Assembly (NCBI GenBank): GCA_036496605.1
Contig: DASXKV010000067.1
Coordinates: 1 to 64,000 of the forward strand
DNA: 64,000 nt
Reading direction: 5' to 3'
From: Gemmatimonadaceae bacterium
GTDB taxonomy: Bacteria; Gemmatimonadota; Gemmatimonadetes; Gemmatimonadales; Gemmatimonadaceae
Part shown: positions 43,079-52,073 of the stretch, piece after piece
How positions within the stretch are numbered: position 1 is the first letter of the stretch
Layout of the letters: each line of letters starts with the position of its first letter
The notes under the pieces: model-generated
The model's input: only the letters and a program-made list of their open reading frames with translations
Database searches by the model: none
Told to the model about the DNA's origin: nothing
Made by a program: the position numbers and the translations under genes

Positions 43079-44383
43079 ATGGCAGCCAAAGAAGCAGTCG
43101 AAGTCCTCGAGGTCGACGGCCGCGAAGTCCGCGTGACGCACCCGGACAAGCTCTACTTCTCGCGCGCCGTTAGGCTGACGAAGCTCGAGCTCGTGCAATA
43201 CTACCTTTCCGTCGCCGAGGGCGCGCTCAACGGCATACGCGACCGGCCGATCGTACTGAAGCGCTTCGTCCACGGCGCCGAGGGTGAGCCATTCTATCAG
43301 AAGCGCGCGCCGGAGAACCATCCCAATTGGCTCCGCACAGTTACGCTGTCGTTTCCCTCGGGGCGCACGGCCGAAGAAATCGTCGTCGACGACGCCGCGG
43401 GGCTCGCGTGGGTCGTCAACCTTGGTTGCATCGAGTTGCACCCGCACCCGGTGCGAACGGAGGATCTCGATAACCCCGACGAGTTGCGCATCGACCTCGA
43501 TCCTGGTCCGGGGGTGGAGTGGGCGGACGTGCGGCGCGTGGCGATGGAGGCGAAAGCGCTCCTCGAGGAGCTGGGCCTTCGCGGTTGGCCGAAGACGAGC
43601 GGATCGCGTGGCATGCACGTCAACGTGCGCATCCATCCGCGCTGGAGCTTCAGCGAGGTGAGGCGCGCCGCGCTTGCTTTCTCGCGTGAGATCGAGCGAC
43701 GCGCGCCGACGCTCGCGACCTCGAAATGGTGGAAGGAAGAGCGCCGCGGCGTCTTTCTCGACTACAATCAGAACGCGAAGGATCGGACGACGTGCTCGGC
43801 GTACTCCGTGCGGCCGCTGCCGGACGCGCGCGTCTCCACGCCTTTGTGCTGGGAGGAGATCCCTGATTGTGACCCCGCCGACTTCACGGTCGCGACCGTT
43901 CCGGCACGGGTTGCCTCGTTAGGCGATCCGAACGCGACGATGGACCGGGCCGCCGGTTCGCTCGAGGCGCTCCTCGAGCTCGCGGCGCGGGACGAGGCCG
44001 CGGGACTCGGCGACGCGCCATGGCCGCCGCACTTTCGCAAGACGGAGGGTGAAGCGCCGCGGGTAGCGCCCTCGCGTGCCAAAGGCGCACCGAGGAAGCC
44101 GCGCACAAAGATGCCGCTCATCACGGTCGCCAACTCGCCTAACAAGGATGCGGCGCTCGCGGGACTCGCGCGCTGGAAGGCGCGCCATCCGACGGCGGCG
44201 GCACTCCTTGCCGTCGACGACGTGCTCGTCGACTCGATGCGCGGCCGCTCGTCGACCTGGACGCGTATTCGCGTCAATCTGCGGCACGTCCCCGAAGAGA
44301 TCAGGCCACCGCAAGAGACGCCCGATCCCGATGACGATCCCACTCGCGCGTGGCGCGAGCAGTGGAAACGAGGCCGGATGTAA
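43079..44383 (+). CDS. LigD-type DNA polymerase/primase domain protein (NHEJ)
   Basis: 434 residues from the ATG at 43079 (an ATG at 43037 adds 14 residues). It is the archaeo-eukaryotic primase-like Pol domain of bacterial LigD: VTHPDKLYFSRAVRLTKLELVQYY, then catalytic acidic pair in LRIDLDPGPGVEW, the nucleotide-contact TSGSRGMHV, the third acid in RGVFLDYNQNAKDRTTCSAYSVR, and STPLCWEEI. In double-strand break repair it fills gaps, preferring ribonucleotides. Here it is a separate gene; the ligase part is 3.5 kb away on the other strand, and no Ku gene is in the window. The C-terminal 130 residues are a basic, unrecognised extension. Confidence 0.9.
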   Translation: MAAKEAVEVLEVDGREVRVTHPDKLYFSRAVRLTKLELVQYYLSVAEGALNGIRDRPIVLKRFVHGAEGEPFYQKRAPENHPNWLRTVTLSFPSGRTAEEIVVDDAAGLAWVVNLGCIELHPHPVRTEDLDNPDELRIDLDPGPGVEWADVRRVAMEAKALLEELGLRGWPKTSGSRGMHVNVRIHPRWSFSEVRRAALAFSREIERRAPTLATSKWWKEERRGVFLDYNQNAKDRTTCSAYSVRPLPDARVSTPLCWEEIPDCDPADFTVATVPARVASLGDPNATMDRAAGSLEALLELAARDEAAGLGDAPWPPHFRKTEGEAPRVAPSRAKGAPRKPRTKMPLITVANSPNKDAALAGLARWKARHPTAAALLAVDDVLVDSMRGRSSTWTRIRVNLRHVPEEIRPPQETPDPDDDPTRAWREQWKRGRM

Positions 44384-44472
44384 AGAGTGCGTGTAAAAAG
44401 CTCTTATTGGAGCTACATTAGCCGCCCCCCGTTGACGCGACCCACTGCGTGCCCATTCACCGGAGACGAGTC

Positions 44473-47400
44473 ATGCGTCCGATTCGCGCCGTCGCGCTGG
44501 CCATCCTTGCCGCGACATTGCCAGGCCTTACGACGGCATCGGCACAACAACTGGCCGGGAAATCCGATACGACGAAAAAGACAGCGCCCAACAGCGAGCT
44601 TCCCATCCTTCCGGCGCGTCAGGCGTCGTTCGCGACCGACGAGGGCACCTGGATGTCCCTCGATGTGTCGCCGGATGGCAGGAACGTCGTGTTCGATCTC
44701 GTCGGCGATCTGTACAGCGTGCCCATCGCCGGCGGCAAGGCGACGCGCCTAACGAGCGGAATGGGCTTCGATGGCCAGCCTCGCTATTCGCCCGACGGCA
44801 AGTCGATCGTCTTCGTCTCCGATCGCAGCGGGTACGAGAATCTCTGGCTCGTCGATGCCGACGGACGCAATCCTCGCGCGATCACGAAGGACAAAGATGC
44901 GCAGTACATCTCGCCGGCATGGACACCGGATGGCCAATACCTCGTGGTGTCGCGGACGAAAGCCGGCATCCTCGGCAGCCGGTACGATCTCGTTCTGATG
45001 AACAAGGATGGTGGCACCGGTGTGCAGCTCACGGGGCCGGGCAGCGGTGCCGCGCCGAGTGGGCCGCCGGATCCACTCCTGCCGCCGCCGTACAACAACT
45101 ACCTCGGCGCCGTCGTCTCGCCTGACAACCGCTACATCTATTCGGCGATCAAACGCGGCGGCTTCAAATACGATCAGATGCTCGAGGACCGCTGGCAGAT
45201 CGGCGTCTACGATCGGACCACGGGAAAGACATATCTGCGCACGACGAGCCTCGGTGGGGGCATGCGGCCATCGGTGAGCCCAGATGGTAAATGGCTTGCG
45301 TTCGGCTCGCGAGTCGATCACCAGACCGCACTCCGGTTGCGCAGTCTCTCATCCGGCGACGAGCTCTGGCTCGCGCGTGACATCCAGCGCGACGACTCGG
45401 AGTCGCGTTACACACGCGATCTGCTCCCGGGTTACGCCTGGACGCCGGATTCGAGGAGCGTCGTCATCACGTACGGGGGCAAGCTGTGGCGCGTCAGCGT
45501 GGCGGACGGCAAGGCGAGCCCAATTCCGTTCAGCGCCGACGTCCAGATCGACATGGGACCGCTCGTCAAATCACAGTACGCCGTCGACGATTCCGTGCTC
45601 ACCATCAAGCAGATTCGCAACGCGCGGCCGTCGCCGGATGGTCGGCGTCTCGTCTTCACGGCACTCGACAAGCTCTGGATGATGGACCTGCCTAACGGCA
45701 GGCCGCGCCGCATGACCACGTCGACGGCGGGCGAGCACTCGCCGGCCTGGTCGCCCGACGGCCGCTGGGTCGCGTACGTCACCTGGACGGAACAGGGTGG
45801 CGACGTCTGGCGCCTCTCGCCGGCCACGCCGAACGCGCGCCCCGAGCGTCTGTCGCGTCAGACGGCATTTTACGAGAATCTCAACTACGATCCAACCGGC
45901 CGTCGAATCGTCGTCGTCCGCGGACCGCGCGAGGAGCGCATCGCGAAGACGGACGAGTTCACCGGACCGGGACCACAGGTGAAGGAGCTCGTCTGGCTGC
46001 CGGCGGCGGGCGGTGAAATCACGCAAATCGCGCCGCTGAACTATTTCTACGGTCGGCCACATTTCACGCGCGATACGACGCGCGTGTTCATCTACGATCC
46101 CACCGAAGGCGTCGTCTCGATGCGCTGGGACGGCACGGATCGCAAAGCGCACGTCAAGATCACGGGCTATACGGATCCGCTCGGCGGTCCGGAGGCGCGG
46201 CCCGGACCGGCGAACGAGGTCGTGCTCAGCCCTGATGGCGAGCAGGCGTTCGCGGACATCGACAATAAGCTGTATCTGGTCGCCGTTCCGGTCACCGGCG
46301 GTGCAACGCCGACGATCAGCATCTCGAATCCTTCGGCGGCGAGCGTCCCCGTGCGGCGGTTGTCGCGCGTCGGCGGCGATTTCCTCGGCTGGACGCAGGA
46401 CGGCAGGTCGCTCTACTGGTCGTTAGGCCATTCCTATTTTGCGTACGACGTCGCGACGGCATCGCGAGCGATCCTGGACTCGACGCGGCGCGCCGATAGC
46501 CTGGAGCGCGCCGGCGCGAAACCGGACACGTCGGCGGCAACGAAGAAACCGGCATACTCGCCCTCTCGTCTCGACGTGACGATCACGACGACGAAGGACC
46601 GGCCGACCGGCTCGATCGTGCTACGCAATGCGCGCATCGTGACGATGAAGGGCAACGAGGTCATCGAGCACGGCGACATCGTCGTGACCAACAATCGCAT
46701 CAGCGCGGTCGGGCCGGCAGGAAGCCTAACGATACCAGCGGGTGCTCGCGCGATCGATGTCACCGGAACGACCATCATTCCGGGTTGGGTCGATATACAC
46801 GCTCATATGTGGCCAACGTGGGGAATCCATAAGACGCAAGTGTATGAATATCTCGTCAACCTCGCGTACGGCGTGACGACGACGCGCGATCCGCAGACGT
46901 CGACGACGGACGTGCTCTCGTACGGCGATCTCGTCGAGACGGGAGACATGGTCGGTCCGCGCATCTTCACCACAGGACCGGGCGTCTTCTGGTCGGACGA
47001 GATCGCGAGCGCCGACGACGCGCGCGAAGTACTCACGCGCTACTCGGATTTCTATCAGACGCATACGCTCAAGCAATACATGTCCGGCCAGCGCATGATC
47101 CGTCAGTGGATCCTCATCGCCGCAAAGGAGCAGCACATCACGCCGACGCTCGAGGGGGGGCTCGACTTCAAGAAGAACCTCACCGAGGCAATCGACGGCT
47201 ACGCGGGAAGCGAGCACGCCTATCCGATCACGCCGCTCTTCAAGGATATCGTCAACGTCGTTGCGCAGAGTGGCATCACGTACACGCCGACGCTGATCGT
47301 TCAATATGGTGGGCCATTCGCCGAGGACTACTGGTTCGAGCATTACGACATTCATTCCGACGCGAAGCTACAGCGCTTCACGCCCCACGCGGAGCTCGAC

Positions 47401-47838
47401 CGCCGCGGTTTACGACGTCCCGCCTGGTTCGCCGACAGCGAGTACAGCTTCAATCAGATTGCGGCGCAGGCGGCGAAGATCGTCGCGGCCGGCGGCCGCG
47501 TCGGGCTCGGTGGTCACGGCGAGATGCAGGGTCTCGGCGTGCACTGGGAACTGTGGAGCATCGCCAGCGGTGGGATGCCGAACCACGACGTCCTTCGCGT
47601 CGGCACGATCTTCGGCGCCGAGGCAATCGGCGTCGGCAAGGATCTGGGATCGATCGAGGCCGGGAAGCTCGCAGACTTACAGGTGCTCGATAAGAATCCG
47701 CTCGACAACATCCGGAATACGACATCGATCCGGTACGTGATGAAGAACGGGCGATTGTACGACGGGAACACCCTCGCCGAAGTCGCGCCGCGCACGAAGA
47801 ATCTCGATCGGATGTGGTGGGTGATTACGCACGAATAG
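44473..47838 (+). CDS. Secreted TolB-like beta-propeller fused to an amidohydrolase
   Basis: 1121 residues. The signal peptide (LAILAATLPGLTTASAQQ) is followed by WD40-like PD40 repeats, for example MSLDVSPDGRNVVFDLVGDL, PRYSPDGKSIVFVSD, PAWTPDGQYLVVSR and PSPDGRRLVFTALDKL. The C-terminal 400 residues are a metal-dependent amidohydrolase, starting GSIVLRNARIVTMKGNEVIEHGDIVVTNNRI, with the HxH pair in GWVDIHAHMW and a late GGHGEMQGLG. This TolB-amidohydrolase fusion is a recurrent periplasmic protein in soil bacteria; it may cleave peptides or imidic bonds, but no substrate is known. The gene ends 70 bases before the ligase gene's stop, with a G-rich repeat between them. Confidence 0.92.
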   Translation: MRPIRAVALAILAATLPGLTTASAQQLAGKSDTTKKTAPNSELPILPARQASFATDEGTWMSLDVSPDGRNVVFDLVGDLYSVPIAGGKATRLTSGMGFDGQPRYSPDGKSIVFVSDRSGYENLWLVDADGRNPRAITKDKDAQYISPAWTPDGQYLVVSRTKAGILGSRYDLVLMNKDGGTGVQLTGPGSGAAPSGPPDPLLPPPYNNYLGAVVSPDNRYIYSAIKRGGFKYDQMLEDRWQIGVYDRTTGKTYLRTTSLGGGMRPSVSPDGKWLAFGSRVDHQTALRLRSLSSGDELWLARDIQRDDSESRYTRDLLPGYAWTPDSRSVVITYGGKLWRVSVADGKASPIPFSADVQIDMGPLVKSQYAVDDSVLTIKQIRNARPSPDGRRLVFTALDKLWMMDLPNGRPRRMTTSTAGEHSPAWSPDGRWVAYVTWTEQGGDVWRLSPATPNARPERLSRQTAFYENLNYDPTGRRIVVVRGPREERIAKTDEFTGPGPQVKELVWLPAAGGEITQIAPLNYFYGRPHFTRDTTRVFIYDPTEGVVSMRWDGTDRKAHVKITGYTDPLGGPEARPGPANEVVLSPDGEQAFADIDNKLYLVAVPVTGGATPTISISNPSAASVPVRRLSRVGGDFLGWTQDGRSLYWSLGHSYFAYDVATASRAILDSTRRADSLERAGAKPDTSAATKKPAYSPSRLDVTITTTKDRPTGSIVLRNARIVTMKGNEVIEHGDIVVTNNRISAVGPAGSLTIPAGARAIDVTGTTIIPGWVDIHAHMWPTWGIHKTQVYEYLVNLAYGVTTTRDPQTSTTDVLSYGDLVETGDMVGPRIFTTGPGVFWSDEIASADDAREVLTRYSDFYQTHTLKQYMSGQRMIRQWILIAAKEQHITPTLEGGLDFKKNLTEAIDGYAGSEHAYPITPLFKDIVNVVAQSGITYTPTLIVQYGGPFAEDYWFEHYDIHSDAKLQRFTPHAELDRRGLRRPAWFADSEYSFNQIAAQAAKIVAAGGRVGLGGHGEMQGLGVHWELWSIASGGMPNHDVLRVGTIFGAEAIGVGKDLGSIEAGKLADLQVLDKNPLDNIRNTTSIRYVMKNGRLYDGNTLAEVAPRTKNLDRMWWVITHE

Positions 47839-47843
47839 TCGGC

Positions 47844-47922
47844 AGAGGGTTTTGGGAGAGGGTTTTGGGCAGAGGGTTGAGGGCAGAAAGCAGAAGGTTT
47901 TTGCACTCTACCCTCTACCCTC
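47844..47922. repeat. G-rich tandem repeat with perfect G-quadruplex motif
   Basis: Two exact copies of AGAGGGTTTTGGG (47844-47856 and 47857-47869) are followed by a related third unit (47871-47883) and then by the complementary CTCTACCCTCTACCCTCC (47905-47922). The first two units contain four GGG runs with loops TTTT, AGA and TTTT (47847-47869), a canonical quadruplex layout. The right part can also pair with the repeats to give a long hairpin. It fills the gap between two convergent genes, so a bidirectional terminator role is plausible. Confidence 0.65.
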
Positions 47923-48993
47923 CGCGAATATCGCCTTCAATTCCTGGGGCGGCACGACTTCCAGCTGGGCGTATGTGCACGCGCGCGGCGGCTTGTCGGG
48001 CCGCCATCGCCGAAACTGCGCCGTGTGCCGGAAGCGGCTGCCTTGCATATGGTCATAGGCCACTTCCGCGACGAGCTCGGGGCGGAGCGGCTCCCACGAG
48101 AGATCCTTCCCCTGACTCCACCGGCTCTGGGCGCCAGGACGCCGATGTGATCCCTCGTTAGGCTCGGCCTCGGCCCAGGCCCGCCACGGATGCTCCTCGA
48201 GCGCGTTCTTTCGATATGCCGCAAGGAACTCCACGAGCTCGTGCCGCTTCTTGTCCGTGAAGCTCGCGCAGACACCGACGTGCTCGAGATTGCCCTCCTC
48301 GTCGTACAGGCCGAGAAGCAGCGAGCCAACTGCTGTGTTCCTGGCGTTCTTGTGCCAGCGAAAACCGGCAACGACACAATCGCAGTCGCGTTCATGTTTC
48401 ACCTTGAGCATCACGCGCTTGTTCGGCTCGTAGATGCCCTCTTCGGGTTTTGCGACGACCCCGTCGAGCCCCGCACCCTCGAAGCGACGGAACCAATCCG
48501 CGGCCGTGGCACGGTCCCGCGTCGCTGGCGTGATGTGGATCGGCGCCTCGGTGTCCGCGAGGACTTTCTCGAGCCGCCTGCGTCGCTTGGCGAATGGAGA
48601 CGTGCGCAGATCCTCATCGCCGACGCAGAGGAGATCGAAGAAGACGACCGAGGCCGGCATCTCCCCGGCGAGCTTCGTCACCCGCGAGGCGGCCGGATGA
48701 AGCCGGAGCTGCAACGCCTCGAAATCGAGGGCATTGCCTAACGCGATGACGAGCTCACCGTCCAGCACACAGCGCTTCGGCAACTGCCTCTTGAGCGGTT
48801 CGATGAGCTCGGGAAAATAGCGATCGAGCGGCTTCTCGTCGCGGCTCTGGATGAACAGCTCGTCGCCATCGCGAAAGATGAGCGCTCGGAAGCCATCCCA
48901 TTTTGGCTCGAAGATCCAACCCTCGCCGGGTGGTAATTCGGCGACGCGGTTGGCGAGCATCGGCAGAATTGGCGGATTGCAGAGGAGGTCCAT
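47908..48993 (-). CDS. ATP-dependent DNA ligase, LigD ligase-domain type
   Basis: 361 residues from the ATG at 48993. The nucleotidyltransferase motif I is EPKWDGFRAL with the adenylated K31, followed by LDGELVI (motif III), EGIYEPNKRVMLKVK (motifs IV-V, KVK) and an OB-fold C-terminus with LELVPPxELKAI-like ending (QLEVVPPQELKAIF). This is the ligase half of LigD, sealing nicks or ends in non-homologous end joining. It stands apart from the polymerase half at 43079. The frame is open 5' to 49290, but that overlaps the histidine kinase on the same strand in another frame. It lies 73 bases downstream of the kinase gene and could be co-transcribed with it. Confidence 0.9.
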   Translation of the reverse strand: MDLLCNPPILPMLANRVAELPPGEGWIFEPKWDGFRALIFRDGDELFIQSRDEKPLDRYFPELIEPLKRQLPKRCVLDGELVIALGNALDFEALQLRLHPAASRVTKLAGEMPASVVFFDLLCVGDEDLRTSPFAKRRRRLEKVLADTEAPIHITPATRDRATAADWFRRFEGAGLDGVVAKPEEGIYEPNKRVMLKVKHERDCDCVVAGFRWHKNARNTAVGSLLLGLYDEEGNLEHVGVCASFTDKKRHELVEFLAAYRKNALEEHPWRAWAEAEPNEGSHRRPGAQSRWSQGKDLSWEPLRPELVAEVAYDHMQGSRFRHTAQFRRWRPDKPPRACTYAQLEVVPPQELKAIFAEGRG

Positions 48994-49066
48994 GCCCAAT
49001 GGTAAGAAGCCGACTCGCGCGGAGCCAGCACCGACTTGGGAAGCGGACATCCGCGCCGACCAGTGC

Positions 49067-50689
49067 TCACGACGCGACTGGCAGCGTGAATTCGAATGTC
49101 GAACCGTGTTCCGCGTTAGGCGTTGCCCAGAGGCGCCCACCGTGTCCCTCGATGATCGATCGACTGATCGAGAGGCCGATGCCCATGCCTCCGGATTTCG
49201 TCGTGTAGAATGCGCTGAACAGCCGGTCCATCTGCCGGGGGGCGATGCCAACGCCGTCGTCCTGCACCGCGACGACGATTCGGTCCTCACAGACCTCCGA
49301 CTGGATCCGGAGCTCTCGACGACGGTCGTCGACGGGATCCATCGCCTCGACGGCGTTCATTACGAGGTTGATGATCACCTGCTGCAGCTGGACGCGATCG
49401 GCGAACACCGATGGGAGCGGCGAGGCCAACGACATGCATAACGACACGCGGTGCTTCTGTATCTCACTCCGAACGAGCGTCGTCACGTCGCGTACGACGT
49501 CGTTGATATTGAGGTACGTCTTCTTCGGGTCGCTCTTGGTGGCGAGTTGCCGGACCCGCTGGATCACGTCAGCCGCTCGGTGTCCGTCCTTGACAATATC
49601 GGCGAGTGCCTCGCGCGCCCGCTCGAGCTTCGCGTCCGGCCTGCTCAGCCAGTTGAGCGACGCCGTGGCGTTGGCCACGATCGCCGTCAGCGGCTGATTG
49701 ATCTCGTGCGCGATCGACGCCGCCATCTCGCCGAGCATCGTGAGGCGCGTGACATGCGCGAGCTCCAACTCCGCCTTGCGCAACGCCTCCTCCGCGCGCT
49801 TTCGATCGCTGATGTCCAGGATGTTGGCGACAACGCCCGCCGATCGTCCCTCATCATCGACGAGCGGCGCGCACGCGAGTGTCGCGTCGAATTCCGATCC
49901 ATCCTTCCGCGTCATCCGGATCTCGATCCCGGAAAACGCGTGACCGTCGCCAAGCGGCGCCCACCGCTCCTCGATGGTCTCCGTCAACGGAATGCGCTGG
50001 CCGACGACTTCATTGGCGCCCAAGCCGACGAGTCGCTCGAACGCGGAATTGCAACGCTGCACCGTCCGGTCTCGCCGGACGAGGACCATGGCAACCGGTG
50101 AGGCATCGAGAATCGTCTGCAGCTCGGCGCCGGCGCGGCGCAGCTCACCCGTCCGTTCCGCCACCTTGGTCTCGAGCTCGTCGCGAGCCTGTCGTAGCCG
50201 ATCCTCCGTGGTGCGCAGGTCGTGCACGAGCTGCGCGCTCTGAAACGCCAACGCGGCGTGATTCGTCGCAACGGAGAGCAGCAACTGATCGGTCTCGGTG
50301 GGGAAGTCATTGCGATCGGAGGCGACGGCGGCGACGCCACCGAGCCCGTCGAAGCCAATTGGAGCGATGAGGCCACGACGCGGCTTCGCGCCGCCACCGA
50401 TATCCGGAATGACCTGCTTGAACAGCTTTCGCCGGTCGCTGGCGAGTCGACTCTCGAGCCAACTCGGAAATGTCTTCCATGCGTCACCGCGCGACGCGTC
50501 GACTGGAGCGTGGCCCCCGTGATCGTTCAGGCGAACGAAAACAAAGTCGAGCTGTAGCGCACCGATCAGGACGTCAGCAAGTCCGGTCGCGATCGTCTGC
50601 GGTTCTCTGCCTGCCCACGCGGCTGGGAGTGTCGAGAGCGCAACGAGATCCCGTAGCGCGACTCGCAGGCGCCGTACCTCAGGGAGCAT
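49067..50689 (-). CDS. GAF-like/PAS sensor histidine kinase
   Basis: 540 residues. Domains in order: a GAF-like sensor (about 20-155, FGQSAQ-type end at LAFQSAQLVHDL), a coiled-coil linker, PAS (about 190-300, LDASPVAMVLVRRDRTVQRCNSAFERLVG), HisKA with phosphoacceptor H328 in ASIAHEINQPLTAIVANA, and HATPase_c with N box N445 (INLVMNAVEAM), G1 DDGVGIAP and G2 GMGIGLSISRSIIEGHGG. No membrane segment is seen, so it is a soluble kinase. The start ATG lies four bases after the stop of the REC-MEDS gene, which is its probable partner. The HEINQPL signature marks the FixL/DctB-like kinase class that often senses redox or small molecules. Confidence 0.93.
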   Translation of the reverse strand: MLPEVRRLRVALRDLVALSTLPAAWAGREPQTIATGLADVLIGALQLDFVFVRLNDHGGHAPVDASRGDAWKTFPSWLESRLASDRRKLFKQVIPDIGGGAKPRRGLIAPIGFDGLGGVAAVASDRNDFPTETDQLLLSVATNHAALAFQSAQLVHDLRTTEDRLRQARDELETKVAERTGELRRAGAELQTILDASPVAMVLVRRDRTVQRCNSAFERLVGLGANEVVGQRIPLTETIEERWAPLGDGHAFSGIEIRMTRKDGSEFDATLACAPLVDDEGRSAGVVANILDISDRKRAEEALRKAELELAHVTRLTMLGEMAASIAHEINQPLTAIVANATASLNWLSRPDAKLERAREALADIVKDGHRAADVIQRVRQLATKSDPKKTYLNINDVVRDVTTLVRSEIQKHRVSLCMSLASPLPSVFADRVQLQQVIINLVMNAVEAMDPVDDRRRELRIQSEVCEDRIVVAVQDDGVGIAPRQMDRLFSAFYTTKSGGMGIGLSISRSIIEGHGGRLWATPNAEHGSTFEFTLPVAS

Positions 50690-50693
50690 CGTA

Positions 50694-51791
50694 CTAACTC
50701 GTTGTCGACGCGTTCGCCCGCCCGCACGATCGATCTCTGATCTCGACGAGGAACTGCTCGGGCGAGACGAAGAAGGGATTCTCCTGCAAGACGCCACCGA
50801 TGATCACCATCGGATGCGTGCGCAGGACGTCCATGACGACGCTCGCGCTGAACTTCGAGAGATCGTACGCGCAGATGACCGGTGTGTGATGTTGGGACAG
50901 CAGTCGGTTGGCGCGCGCCTCGTACTCGACCAGATCCTCGACACCTGGCTTGTCGAGCAAGGCCCACTCCATGTGCGCAACGACGCGCGTGCGTCCCGAA
51001 TCCGACGCCTCGTTCGCGCGCAGCATCGCTTCGACATAGGCCAACATGGAGTCCTGGTCGAAGCGTTCGTCGCGCAGGTAGGCATCGGCCCAAGGGTGCA
51101 CTGCCAATTGCCCCGTGGCCATCGCCTGCTCGACGTCGACCCCCTCCTCGCGGAGCCACCGCAGGTGATCGTCGCGCCTGTCCGGATCGACAATGTGAAC
51201 GCTCTTTTCGCCCGCATCGAGTCCGTCCTTCACGAACGAGCGTAGCACGCGATGTTCCTCGTCGGCTCCGTTGAAAAACGCGCAGATGTGACAGTGATTT
51301 TCGAGGATGTGCCCAGCGAACTGGATTGAGCCGTTGCTCGTTAGGTTCTCATTCTCGTTTTGCGACGTGCTCGAACGATTCGCTGGAGCATCGGTCGCCG
51401 CGCGTGCCCTTACTGGCAGCGTTGACGCGGCGCGCGCTACGGCGTGGAGCAGTGCGTCGCTCTGGAATGGCTTCTCGAGGAACGCGATCGCTCCAGCGCG
51501 AAGACAACGTCGTCGCGTTTCATCGTCACCGTGTCCGGTGAGCACGATGGCTGGGTGCGGTGCACCAATGGACGTGAGCTGACCCAGTAGCTCCATGCCA
51601 CCCATGCCGGGCATTCGGAGGTCCAGGACGAGACAGCAGGGGATTGCCAGGTATTCGCTCGCGAGAAAGGCCTCGGCTGAACCGAACGTCTCGACCTGGA
51701 CTCCGACCGACGTCAAGAGATTTCTGAGCGACCGGCGAAGAGATTCATCGTCGTCGACTATGCAAACGACATCGTTGTCGTGCGTAGCCAT
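50694..51791 (-). CDS. Response regulator with REC domain fused to a MEDS sensory domain
   Basis: 365 residues from the ATG at 51791. The REC domain (1-125) has the acidic cluster D13-D15, phosphoacceptor D57 in LVLDLRMPGMGG, T85 and K107 in FLEKPF. After a Ser/Asn-rich linker, residues of about 160-345 are a MEDS domain (HICAFFNGADEEHRVLRSFVKDGLDAGEKSVHIVDP ... VICAYDLSKFSASVVMDVLRTHP), related to the DcmR sensor of methanogens and methylotrophs. No DNA-binding helix-turn-helix or enzyme domain is present, so the output route is unclear; the MEDS part may bind a hydrophobic or flavin-like ligand or a partner protein. It is translated just before its histidine kinase. Confidence 0.9.
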   Translation of the reverse strand: MATHDNDVVCIVDDDESLRRSLRNLLTSVGVQVETFGSAEAFLASEYLAIPCCLVLDLRMPGMGGMELLGQLTSIGAPHPAIVLTGHGDDETRRRCLRAGAIAFLEKPFQSDALLHAVARAASTLPVRARAATDAPANRSSTSQNENENLTSNGSIQFAGHILENHCHICAFFNGADEEHRVLRSFVKDGLDAGEKSVHIVDPDRRDDHLRWLREEGVDVEQAMATGQLAVHPWADAYLRDERFDQDSMLAYVEAMLRANEASDSGRTRVVAHMEWALLDKPGVEDLVEYEARANRLLSQHHTPVICAYDLSKFSASVVMDVLRTHPMVIIGGVLQENPFFVSPEQFLVEIRDRSCGRANASTTS

Positions 51792-52073
51792 CCCGGTCCT
51801 GAGCAGGCGTCCGCGGCCAACTAACGGCCGAGCTCCTTGGCTCGCTGCTGCGACAGCTCCAAGCGAGGCTCGACGAACTGTGCACCCAATGCGGTTGGGA
51901 AGGTCCGCACTCCTCCAACCGCCAGGCATTGGACCTTCGTCTCATTGCGCCACCTGAGGCATCGCCGCTTGTCCTCTCGTCGCCGGACATGGGCTGGAAG
52001 TGTCGTGCGGCTATTCACACAAAGCTACCTCCGGCAGAATGCGTGCGTTCCACCGGAGGCACTCGCTTCGCGG
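51792..52073. other. Intergenic region without recognisable gene
   Basis: This 282-base gap between the REC-MEDS start and the end of the DUF4397 gene should hold the promoter of the two-component operon. Frames open across it on the plus strand are low-complexity arginine-rich shadows. I see no inverted repeat longer than six bases. Confidence 0.4.

Noticed and set aside
47908-49290. An extended ligase frame reaching 49290
   Set aside because: The extra part overlaps the end of the histidine kinase in another frame; family similarity begins at the ATG at 48993.
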